Assembly (NCBI GenBank): GCA_937897585.1
Contig: CALCNY010000130.1
Coordinates: forward strand, 1 to 13,250
Origin: an uncultured Chitinophagaceae bacterium
Lineage (GTDB): Bacteria > Bacteroidota > Bacteroidia > Chitinophagales > Chitinophagaceae
Direction of reading: 5' to 3'
Length of the DNA stretch: 13,250 bases
Shown: piece by piece, positions 1 to 7,100 of the stretch
Numbering within the stretch: the stretch's first letter is position 1
Layout of the letters: each line of letters begins with the position of its first letter
Position numbers and translations under genes: made by a program
The notes under the pieces: model-generated
Told to the model about the DNA's origin: nothing
What the model saw: only the letters and a program-made list of their open reading frames with translations
The model's database searches: none

Positions 1-2
1 TT

Positions 3-362
3 TATTTTACTCAAACGGGCCTGATTGTATTTTATTCGAGCATACCTATTCCTTCAGAAGTCTCTGCTGGGTGGAATCTGGCGGGACTTCCTGGACTTCC
101 GTACAGCCTCAATGTTCAGTCAGTATCTTTTCAATCGGGTGGAATGGGAAAAGTCAATTACAAAGGAATTATTCTTCCACATAAATTTTATGCTGATTTT
201 GTAATTTATGATAGTGTTATTTTGGAAGTAAAGGGAACTAATGGTATTTCAAGTGAATTTGTAGCTCAAGCATTAAACTATTTAAAAATTTCAAAAAACC
301 GATTAGCTTTAATTGTAAATTTTGGAGAAAGCAGTTTAAAGTATAAGAGAATAGTAATTTAA
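3..362 (+). pseudogene. Chimeric, 5'-truncated GxxExxY-family protein (PD-(D/E)XK fold), partial at window edge
   Basis: The frame is open from base 3 to the TAA at 360-362. From about position 153 it matches, from memory of the family, the C-terminal half of GxxExxY proteins (PDDEXK_3 type): a YKGI strand, then ADF, then LEVKG, then an ALNYLK helix and a final VNFG...KRIV segment. Counting from the internal ATG at 144, the likely nuclease-fold residues are D18, E28 and K30. The N-terminal half, including the GxxExxY motif that names the family, is absent. Positions 3-140 instead encode a stretch with GWNLAGLPGLPY, which resembles secreted Bacteroidota surface proteins with C-terminal sorting domains. 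This looks like a recombination or deletion junction near 125-150. Expression could come from the fused upstream gene or from ATG 144 (72 aa). The molecular role of GxxExxY proteins is not established, and I infer this copy is a remnant. Confidence 0.6.
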
Positions 363-369
363 ATAATTG

Positions 370-385
370 ATTCGTGAATTCGTGG
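370..385 (+). repeat. Short dispersed repeat, copy 1 (ATTCGTGAATTCGTGG)
   Basis: A 16-bp unit made of two tandem 8-mers (ATTCGTGA + ATTCGTGG). Identical full copies lie at 461-476, 545-560 and 3933-3948. Half-units lie at 525-532, 631-638 and 4134-4140. This copy starts 8 bp after the stop of the GxxExxY fragment and is followed by TTAAC. Confidence 0.85.
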
Positions 386-401
386 TTAACCTCACCCCCA
401 A

Positions 402-423
402 CCCCTCTCCTTAATGAGAGGGG
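402..423. repeat. Stem-loop repeat, CCCCTCTC/GAGAGGGG
   Basis: Perfect 8-bp inverted repeat CCCCTCTC (402-409) and GAGAGGGG (416-423) around a 6-nt loop. It is preceded by CCTCACCCCCAA, a C-rich context I recall from scattered intergenic repeats in Bacteroidota and cyanobacteria. It is followed by an A-run on the plus strand, not a T-run. It is therefore not a standard terminator for the upstream plus-strand frame, and I treat it as a dispersed repeat. Confidence 0.65.
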
Positions 424-460
424 AGCAAAAAGAATTTTCGAATAAAAACATTCAAGATAA

Positions 461-476
461 ATTCGTGAATTCGTGG
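461..476 (+). repeat. Short dispersed repeat, copy 2 (ATTCGTGAATTCGTGG)
   Basis: Identical to the copy at 370-385 and followed by CAACC. It sits 37 bp after the GAGAGGGG stem-loop and just before an imperfect stem-loop at 483-507 containing CTCAGAAGGAG. Confidence 0.85.
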
Positions 477-482
477 CAACCC

Positions 483-507
483 CATTCACTCTCAGAAGGA
501 GATGGAA
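483..507. repeat. Imperfect stem-loop repeat of the ACTCnGAAGGAG type, copy 1
   Basis: The segment around ATTCACTCTCAGAAGGAGAT can fold on itself. It resembles the segment at 570-591 (TTCAACTCCGAAGGAGGTGG). Both directly follow or precede ATTCGTG repeats, so the two elements seem to alternate. The likeness is partial and the copies have diverged. Confidence 0.4.
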
Positions 508-544
508 AACAATTCACAAAAATTAATTCGTGATAACAAAATAA

Positions 545-560
545 ATTCGTGAATTCGTGG
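545..560 (+). repeat. Short dispersed repeat, copy 3 (ATTCGTGAATTCGTGG)
   Basis: Third identical 16-bp copy in 190 bp, followed by CGACAA. A half-unit (ATTCGTGA) lies just upstream at 525-532. Confidence 0.85.
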
Positions 561-569
561 CGACAATTT

Positions 570-591
570 TTCAACTCCGAAGGAGGTGGAA
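570..591. repeat. Imperfect stem-loop repeat, ACTCC-GAA-GGAG
   Basis: CTCC (575-578) pairs with GGAG across a GAA loop. The stem extends outward through A-T, C-G and wobble pairs with one mismatch. It also contains AGGAGG followed by TGGAATAA, but no start codon in a useful position, so it is not acting as a ribosome binding site for the next gene at 635. Confidence 0.45.
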
Positions 592-630
592 TAAATAGAT
601 AATAATAATTTGTAGCAACTTTTAAAAATT

Positions 631-638
631 ATTCGTGG
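631..638 (+). repeat. ATTCGTGG repeat half-unit overlapping the arfB start codon
   Basis: The sequence ATTCGTGGTTAA at 631-642 matches the end of the copy at 370-385 plus its TTAA flank. Its GTG (635-637) is the initiator of the arfB-like gene and the following GTT AAT are codons 2-3. The repeat therefore defines the N-terminus of the protein. Confidence 0.7.
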
Positions 639-1039
639 TTAATATATCATCAGAAATAAAATTCAAAACAGCCCGCTCTGGCGGCAAAGGCGGGCAAAAC
701 GTCAACAAGGTAGAAACCATGGTGGAAGGATTCTGGCACGTCGATTCATCTTCATATTTTAAAGAAGAGGAAAAATCCAGAATACAACTTAAACTCAAAA
801 ACAAAATCAACAAAGAGGGTTTTCTAATTGTAAAAAGTCAATCCGAAAGAACACAATTAGCCAACAAAGAAGAAGTTGTCAATAAAATGAATGAGCTAGT
901 TGCAAAATCCATTATCATTCCTAAAAAAAGAAAAGCCACCAAACCAACCAAAGCTTCCAAAGAAAAAAGAATAGAGTCTAAAAAAACCATTTCTTCAAAA
1001 AAAGAAACGAGAAGAAAAATAAAAGGATCCGATTATTAA
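635..1039 (+). CDS. arfB: Peptidyl-tRNA hydrolase ArfB-like (YaeJ/ICT1 family), GGQ ribosome rescue factor
   Basis: Predicted 134-aa release-factor-like protein that hydrolyses peptidyl-tRNA on stalled, non-stop ribosomes. The N-terminal catalytic segment TARSGGKGGQNVNKVET (residues 12-28) carries the GGQ motif at 19-21. The codon-recognition domains of RF1/RF2 are absent. Residues 97-130 form a very Lys/Arg-rich tail, the family hallmark that enters the empty mRNA channel. The length fits ArfB (about 130-140 aa). The only usable start is GTG 635: an in-frame TAA lies at 623-625, and the family N-terminus (ISSEI.FKTARSGGKGGQ) begins right after it. This GTG lies inside an ATTCGTGG repeat half-unit, and no ribosome binding site is evident. 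The stop is followed after one base by the cytochrome peroxidase start, so the two are probably co-transcribed. Family identity is firm; the rescue role is known from homologues. Confidence 0.9.
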   Translation: MVNISSEIKFKTARSGGKGGQNVNKVETMVEGFWHVDSSSYFKEEEKSRIQLKLKNKINKEGFLIVKSQSERTQLANKEEVVNKMNELVAKSIIIPKKRKATKPTKASKEKRIESKKTISSKKETRRKIKGSDY

Positions 1040-1040
1040 G

Positions 1041-2066
1041 TTGAAAAAAAATATCATCATATTATTTCTATTGGGATTTATTTCTACTGCTGCTTTGATG
1101 ATTGATAAGCAACCAACACCTTTACAATTTGTCATTCCTAAAGGCTGGCCCAAACCTTCCACTGATATTTTTTTAAATAATAAACTCACAGAAGAAGGTT
1201 TCCAATTAGGTAAAAAATTATTTTACGATGGCAATCTCAGTAAAGACGGGCAGGTGAGTTGCGCTAGTTGTCACCAGCAATTTGCAGCTTTCTCAAATTA
1301 TGATCACGATTTTAGTCATGGTGTAAACAACAGTTTTACAACCAGAAATGCCCCTTCACTTGTAAACATCGCCTGGATGGATAAACTCCATTGGGATGGC
1401 GCCATCAACCATATTGAAGTGCAACCATTGGCACCAATAACAGCAACTAATGAAATGGGAGAAACCTTAGATAGCGTTTTGTCTAAATTAAAAAATGACA
1501 CCTCATACAGTAGAATGTTCAAGGCTGCATTTGGAGATGATAGAATTACTAGTCAACGTATGTTAAGAGCAATTGCACAATTTGTAGGCAGTCTGGTTTC
1601 TTCTAACAGCAAATATGATAAAGTTATGCGCGGGGAAGCGAAGTTTACTGATTATGAATTACGAGGTTACGAGATTTTTAAATCTAATTGCTCATCATGT
1701 CATAAAGAACCTTTGTTTACCGACAACACATTCCGAAACAATGGACAACAACTCAACAAGTTTAATGACATTGGACTACAAAAAATCACACTTAAAAAAG
1801 AAGATTCATTAAAATTTAAAGTGCCCACGTTAAGAAACGTTCAACTTACATTACCGTACATGCATGATGGGCATATTTACTCTTTGTTTAAAGTAATCGA
1901 TCACTATGCAACAGGTATCGATACATCTCAAAATAATTTGGATCAATCATTAAAAAGAAAAATCAATATTTCAGCAAAAGAGAAATACGATTTGGTGTAT
2001 TTTCTCTATACGTTAACGGACAGTTCATTCATCACAAACCCAAGATTTGTCATTGACAAAAAATAA
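1041..2066 (+). CDS. Di-heme cytochrome c peroxidase (CcpA/MauG family), exported
   Basis: Predicted periplasmic di-heme peroxidase that reduces H2O2 with electrons from small c-type cytochromes. Two covalent heme sites are visible: CASCH (C74-H78) and CSSCH (C217-H221). Typical family blocks are present: RNAPSLVNIAW (102-112), the WDG at 118-120, NEMGE (137-141), and VPTLRNVQLTLPYMHDG (261-277) with Met274 as probable distal ligand of the high-potential heme. Residues 2-20 form a hydrophobic signal peptide after KK, so export and heme attachment outside the cytoplasm are expected. At 341 aa it is of usual length. The start is TTG 1041: an in-frame TAA at 1020-1022 leaves no ATG option, and the next Met (residue 20) would remove the signal peptide. 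A weak AGGA lies 14 bp upstream. It follows arfB with one intervening base. Confidence 0.9.
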   Translation: MKKNIIILFLLGFISTAALMIDKQPTPLQFVIPKGWPKPSTDIFLNNKLTEEGFQLGKKLFYDGNLSKDGQVSCASCHQQFAAFSNYDHDFSHGVNNSFTTRNAPSLVNIAWMDKLHWDGAINHIEVQPLAPITATNEMGETLDSVLSKLKNDTSYSRMFKAAFGDDRITSQRMLRAIAQFVGSLVSSNSKYDKVMRGEAKFTDYELRGYEIFKSNCSSCHKEPLFTDNTFRNNGQQLNKFNDIGLQKITLKKEDSLKFKVPTLRNVQLTLPYMHDGHIYSLFKVIDHYATGIDTSQNNLDQSLKRKINISAKEKYDLVYFLYTLTDSSFITNPRFVIDKK

Positions 2067-2137
2067 AACAAACTTCTTCATTAGAACAGAAAGAAGGATT
2101 AAAAAAATAAAACTAAATTACAGCCAAACCCTACACA

Positions 2138-3664
2138 TTGAGCGGAATAAAAAAACTAGCTGGACAAACCTTATGGTACGGAATACCAACAATAGCTTAT
2201 CGATTTTTGGGCTATTTGATGAATATGACCTTACCATTTTTCATTGACATGCCCGAAGAAACTGCAGATTTGGTGCAGGTTTATGCCATGATTCCATTTC
2301 TAAACGCTATATACGCCTACGGATTGGAAACTGCTTATTTCAAATTTTCACAAACGCACGACAGAGATAAATTATACAGCACACTTTCCATTTCACTTTT
2401 TTCTTCAACCATTTTCTTCAGTGCCATCATGTGGATGTTACGAGGAAAAATAACGGCACTAGCCAGTCTTGAACATCACCCAGAATATGTTTTATGGATG
2501 ATTGGTATTTTAGCTATTGACAATTTAAACACACTTCCATTTGCAAAACTTCGTCAAGAAAACAGACCTAGAATGTATGCATTTGCAAGGGTTGCAGCCA
2601 TCTTCACCAATATCGCTGTGGTTATTTTTTTCATTGGAATTGTGCCCAATATTTTGAAAAAAAATCCGAATAGTTTTATTGCTAATTTTTATTGGCCTGC
2701 TTTGGGTATCGGTTATTATCTAGTTGGAAACATCATTGAAAATATTGTTACACTTATTATTCTCAATAAGGAACTCAGACAAATCAAATTAAAATTCAGT
2801 TTCAAACTTTGGAAAGAAGTGATTCGATATAGCGCACCATTAATAATTGTTGGATTGGGCGGAATGATCAATGATGTATTAAGCAGGTTAATCTATCGTC
2901 ATGTTGTTGGTTTACCTGAGCAATTGGCCAATCGTGAAGCAGGTGTTTTTGCCAATATTTTCAGATTGGCTTTACTCACCACAATTATGATTCAGGCTTT
3001 TCGAATGGCAGCAGAACCTTTTTTCTTCAATCAAAGCAAAAGTGAAAATGCACAAAAAACTTATGCCAGAGTAATGAAGTTTTTTGTCATTACTTGCTGT
3101 TTTATGTTCTTGTTCATCGGTTTGTTTTTGGATGTATTTCAATGGATCTTCCTTACTTTTTCAAGTAAAAATTGGGTGGAAGGTTTTAGAGCTATTCCCA
3201 TTCTTGCTTTGGGGAATATTTTTCTAGGGGTTTATTACAATTTGAGTATTTGGTATAAACTAACTAATAAGAATACTATTGGTGCCATGATTACTATTGC
3301 AGGAGCCATAATAACTATCGGTTTGAATATCTTGTTGATTCCAAAATTTCATTACTATGGTGCTGCCGTTGCTACTTTCTCCTGCTACTTTTTTATGATG
3401 ATTAGCAGTTATAAATTGGGACAAAAATATTACCCAGTTCCTTATGCCGTAAAAAAACTCACTGCATACATTGTTTTAGTTGTATTGATTTACCTAACCC
3501 ATTGGGGATTGAATACAATCATCAAAAATCAACTTTGGTTTTCAATTGGAACAGCATTTATGTTCTTGTATTTCTTCATTCGTTTTGTAGGAAAAATTGA
3601 GGCAAAAGAATTGTCGAGAATGCCTTTTGTGGAGAGGTTTTATAAGGTGGATAGAGCTGGATAG
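2138..3664 (+). CDS. Polysaccharide flippase of the Wzx/MATE-like (oligosaccharidyl-lipid) superfamily
   Basis: 508-aa integral membrane protein with about 12-14 hydrophobic segments spread over its whole length and short charged loops. The N-terminus (SGIKKLAGQTLWYGIPTI) is the pattern I associate with Bacteroidota 'polysaccharide biosynthesis protein/oligosaccharide flippase' members, which move lipid-linked sugars across the inner membrane. The substrate cannot be read from the sequence, and no glycosyltransferases lie nearby. The start is TTG 2138: an in-frame TAA at 2114-2116 excludes anything upstream, and the first ATG would delete the conserved N-terminal helix. The 71-bp gap after the peroxidase allows either read-through or a separate promoter; none is obvious. 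The final codons and the stop lie inside a 9-bp tandem repeat array (VDRAG then TAG), so the extreme C-terminus is probably repeat-derived. Confidence 0.85.
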   Translation: MSGIKKLAGQTLWYGIPTIAYRFLGYLMNMTLPFFIDMPEETADLVQVYAMIPFLNAIYAYGLETAYFKFSQTHDRDKLYSTLSISLFSSTIFFSAIMWMLRGKITALASLEHHPEYVLWMIGILAIDNLNTLPFAKLRQENRPRMYAFARVAAIFTNIAVVIFFIGIVPNILKKNPNSFIANFYWPALGIGYYLVGNIIENIVTLIILNKELRQIKLKFSFKLWKEVIRYSAPLIIVGLGGMINDVLSRLIYRHVVGLPEQLANREAGVFANIFRLALLTTIMIQAFRMAAEPFFFNQSKSENAQKTYARVMKFFVITCCFMFLFIGLFLDVFQWIFLTFSSKNWVEGFRAIPILALGNIFLGVYYNLSIWYKLTNKNTIGAMITIAGAIITIGLNILLIPKFHYYGAAVATFSCYFFMMISSYKLGQKYYPVPYAVKKLTAYIVLVVLIYLTHWGLNTIIKNQLWFSIGTAFMFLYFFIRFVGKIEAKELSRMPFVERFYKVDRAG

Positions 3665-3730
3665 GCTAGATAGGCTAGATAGGCTGGATAAGCTGGATAG
3701 GCTGGATAAGCTGGATAAAGCTGGATTCTA
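3656..3730. repeat. 9-bp tandem repeat array, consensus GCTRGATAR
   Basis: About eight consecutive units: GCTGGATAG, GCTAGATAG twice, GCTGGATAA, GCTGGATAG, GCTGGATAA, a 10-base variant and a decayed last unit. The first unit overlaps the last codons and TAG stop of the flippase gene. One plus frame would read Asp-Arg/Lys-Leu repeats and the minus strand Pro-Ala-Tyr repeats, but neither has a credible gene context. A looser array of the same unit lies at 8695-8757. Confidence 0.85.
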
Positions 3731-3741
3731 GATGCTAGATT

Positions 3742-3781
3742 GTCTCCGTTCTCAGCAATGTCTACTGCAAGAAACGTTGCG
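3742..3781 (-). repeat. GCAACG dispersed repeat (about 42 bp), copy 1, minus orientation
   Basis: Read on the minus strand it begins GCAACGTTTCTTGCAGTAGA and continues with CATTGCTGAGAACGGAGAC. It aligns with the plus-strand copies at 8846-8887 and 8939-8980, sharing the GCAACG, CAGnAGA and ATTGCTGA blocks. As at the second locus, it sits next to a GCTRGATAR array. Confidence 0.75.
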
Positions 3782-3893
3782 TGGTTTGACAAATAATAAG
3801 AAAGTAAAAATAAGGAATAAGAAAGGGGCAATTTTCTACTTGAAATTATAGCATCAACCTCAAATAGTAATTCTGATAAGCATTAAAAACAAC

Positions 3894-3930
3894 CTTGCAG
3901 CTTTGCTCCTTTGCGAGCCTTGCGTGAAAC
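3894..3930 (+). repeat. TTGCG-rich repeat segment
   Basis: Sequence around TTTGCTCCTTTGCGAGCC, followed by TTGCGTGAAACC, has internal near-repeats of TTTGCxCC/TTGCG. It abuts an ATTCGTGAATTCGTGG copy two bases downstream. I recall such TTTGCG-type segments as scattered intergenic repeats in Bacteroidota. Only one copy is present in this window, so the call rests on its internal pattern and position. Confidence 0.4.
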
Positions 3931-3932
3931 CA

Positions 3933-3948
3933 ATTCGTGAATTCGTGG
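3933..3948 (+). repeat. Short dispersed repeat, copy 4 (ATTCGTGAATTCGTGG)
   Basis: Exact match to the three copies at 370-560, more than 3 kb away, in the same orientation and again followed by TT. Its presence in a second gap shows the repeat is dispersed rather than a local duplication. Confidence 0.85.
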
Positions 3949-3969
3949 TTGTTACTACAAAACACCTTC

Positions 3970-3992
3970 GCCTTGGGGGATTGAGGGGGGGA
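3970..3992. repeat. G-rich repeat segment (GGGGGATTGAGGGGGGG)
   Basis: Two G-runs of 5 and 7 separated by ATTGA, preceded by CCTT. On the minus strand it reads C-runs separated by TCAAT, similar in style to the C-rich context at 391-405. It is probably another copy of a C-rich intergenic repeat family. Confidence 0.4.
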
Positions 3993-4178
3993 CATAAAAA
4001 AAGGGCATAGATAGAAATCCAGCCCCGCTTTAAAATCCAATATCCTATGAAAAACCGAGGTAAAAGTATAAGGTAAATCGTGTAATTACTATTAGTTTTT
4101 GGGGCAATTTATAATTGTGTAGTTTATAGTCATATTCGTGATTAATATGAGCATTTTTGAATTTGCCGGGTATCAAGA

Positions 4179-7100
4179 TTACATATTTCTTCTGTATTGG
4201 CCACCTACACTATACAATGCATTTGTAATTTGTCCCAAACTGCAATACTTCACCGTTTCCATTAGCTCTTCAAAAAGATTGCCGTTGTTGATTGCAACTT
4301 GTTTTAGTCTTTCAAGCATTTCAGATGATTTCATTTCATGACGCTGATGAAAAGTAGCCAATGCATCAATTTGAGCTTCTTTCTCTTCGGTTGTAGAACG
4401 AATGACTTCGGTTGGTAAAATCGTTGGTGAACCTTTTTTGCTGAGGAAAGTATTTACACCGACAATCGGGTATTCGCCGGTATGTTTCAACGTTTCATAA
4501 TACAAACTCTCTTCCTGAATTTTATTACGCTGGTACATTCTTTCCATGGCACCTAATACACCGCCTCTTTCTGTAATGCGATTGAATTCAGTCATCACCG
4601 AATCTTCAACCAAATCCGTTAATTCCTCTATCAGAAATGCACCCTGATTTGGATTTTCATTTTTAGCTGTGCCCAATTCTCTATTGATGATTAACTGAAT
4701 TGCCATTGCCCTTCTTACACTTTCTTCCGTTGGAGTAGTTATCGCTTCATCATAAGCGTTAGTATGTAAAGAATTACAGTTGTCGTAAATCGCGTACAAT
4801 GCCTGCAAGGTCGTTCTGATATCATTGAAATCAATCTCCTGTGCATGTAAACTTCTGCCACTGGTTTGAATATGATATTTCAACTTCTGACTTCTGCTAT
4901 TGGCTTTATATTTATTCTTCATGGATTTTGCCCAGATTCTTCTTGCCACACGACCAATCACACTATATTCAGGATCCATACCATTACTGAAAAAGAAAGA
5001 AAGGTTAGGCGCGAAATCATCAATATGCATACCGCGACTCAAATAGTATTCAACATAAGTAAATCCATTGGCCAAGGTAAATGCCAACTGTGTTATAGGA
5101 TTTGCGCCAGCTTCAGCAATATGATAACCACTGATACTTACACTATAAAAATTCTGTACGTTTTGTTTGATAAAATATTGCTGCACATCACCCATCAACT
5201 TCAATGCAAATTCTGTTGAAAAAATACAAGTGTTTTGCGCCTGGTCTTCTTTTAAAATATCCGCTTGTACTGTACCTCTAACTGTAGATAAAGCAATGGT
5301 TTTTATTTTCTCATACACCTCTTCAGGTAACACATCTTTTCCGCTCAAACCTAGCAAGCGCAAGCCCAAACCATCATTACCCTGAGGCAGTGCGCCTTCC
5401 AGTTTTCCATTGGCAGGATGAACAGAAACTCCATCTGTGCCTATGTATTGCGGCAGTTGTTTGATATCAAATTGTTCTTCAATAATTTTATTGACTTGAT
5501 CTTTCAGATTATTTTCAAGAATGTATTTTTCGCATTGCTGATCTATAGCAGCATTCATAAAGAAAGCTAGGATAATTGGAGCAGGACCATTAATCGTCAT
5601 GCTCACCGAAGTTTTCGGATCACACAAATCAAAACCGCTGTATAATTTTTTGGCATCGTCAACAGTAGCGATACTCACACCACTATTACCAATCTTTCCA
5701 TAAATATCCGGTCTGATCGCAGGGTCTTCACCATATAAAGTAACACTGTCAAATGCCGTACTCAAGCGCTTTGCAGGCTGACCCACACTCACGTAGTGAA
5801 AACGACGATTGGTTCTTTCAGGACCACCTTCGCCGGCAAACATTCTGGTAGGATCTTCGCCTTCTCTTTTCAATGGAAACACACCAGCTGTGTATGGAAA
5901 CTCACCAGGAACATTTTCCTGTAACTGCCATTTTAAAATATCACCCCAATCTTTATAACGAGGTAGATAAACTTTAGCCAGATTAGTGCCTGATAAACTT
6001 TTATAAGTAAGAGGCTGTTTGATTACTTTATCTCTTACCTGAAATTCATAAAATTCTTTGCTATAGCGATCTTGAATAGACGACCAATTGGTAACTAACT
6101 TTCTACTTACATCATCCAATTTAGCTTCTGTATTTTTCAACGCTTCTTCGATAGCAGATTTGGTTTCTGAAGATGCGTTTTGTAGCGTATTTAAAACGCC
6201 ACTCAATTGATACCATTTACTTGCTAAGTCGCTTTGTTCATCAACCCAATTATCATAAGCTTTGATAGTTTCAGCAATTTCAGAAAGGTACCTTACTCTT
6301 GCTGGCGGTATAATGGTCGATTGATTAGCGGTTTCTTTTTTAAGTGTACTTTCTATATTATTATCACTGAAAGAAATGCCTGTTTTGGCAGTAACTTTTT
6401 CCATCAGTCTTTCAAACAATTCATTTACACCGGCATCATTAAATTGAGCAGCAATAGTTCCCACAATTGGCAATTCATCATCTTTGGCATCCCATAAACC
6501 ATGATTGCGTTTGTATTGTTTGCGCACATCATGCAAGGCATCCAATGCTCCTGCTTTGTCAAATTTATTGACACAAACCACATCGGCATAATCAAGCATG
6601 TTTATTTTTTCCAATTGCGAAGGCGCACCATATTCGGGCGTCATCACATACATACTAATATTGCAATAATCTAAAATAGACGCATCGCTTTGTCCAACAC
6701 CCGCACTTTCCAGAATCACAAAATCATAACCTGTTGCTTTGCATATATCAATAGCATCTTGTACATATTTGCTTAATGCCTTATCACTTTCGCGAGTAGC
6801 CAAACTGCGCATGTAGGCTCTTGGAGAAGAGATCGAATTCATTCTGATACGATCACCCAACAATGCCCCACCAGTTTTTTTCTTGGAAGGATCAACAGAA
6901 ATTACCGCAATGGTTTTATCTGTGTAAGTATGTAAAAACCTTCTTACGATTTCATCTGTAACTGAAGATTTACCTGCCCCACCGGTTCCGGTAATACCTA
7001 ATACAGGTGCATTACTTTTTTCAAGTTCTATTTTATCTACTCCAGCAAACACCCCATTTTCTGCATTGGTGATGCTTCTTGCGATTTTTCTCACATCAAT

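Larger units (their letters stand above)
3665..4178. other. Gene-free convergent gap (514 bp) made largely of repeats
   Basis: It lies between the 3' ends of the flippase (plus) and icmF (minus). From left to right it holds the 9-bp array, a minus-oriented GCAACG repeat (3742-3781), a short AT-rich stretch, a TTGCG-rich repeat (3894-3930), an ATTCGTGAATTCGTGG copy (3933-3948), a G-rich repeat (3970-3992) and an ATTCGTG half-unit at 4134. I see no credible coding frame, RNA gene or canonical terminator for either flanking gene. Confidence 0.7.

Noticed and set aside
402..423. Stem-loop as a rho-independent terminator of the GxxExxY fragment
   Set aside because: The stem is followed by AGCAAAAAG, not a T-run, on the plus strand, and matches the style of a dispersed repeat better.
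363..634. CRISPR array
   Set aside because: The 16-bp repeats are irregularly spaced, shorter than CRISPR repeats, interspersed with other repeats, and no cas genes are present.
3640..3831. Minus-strand frame with Pro-Ala-Tyr repeats
   Set aside because: The repetitive peptide is simply the complement of the 9-bp DNA array plus the GCAACG repeat; there is no start context and no family.
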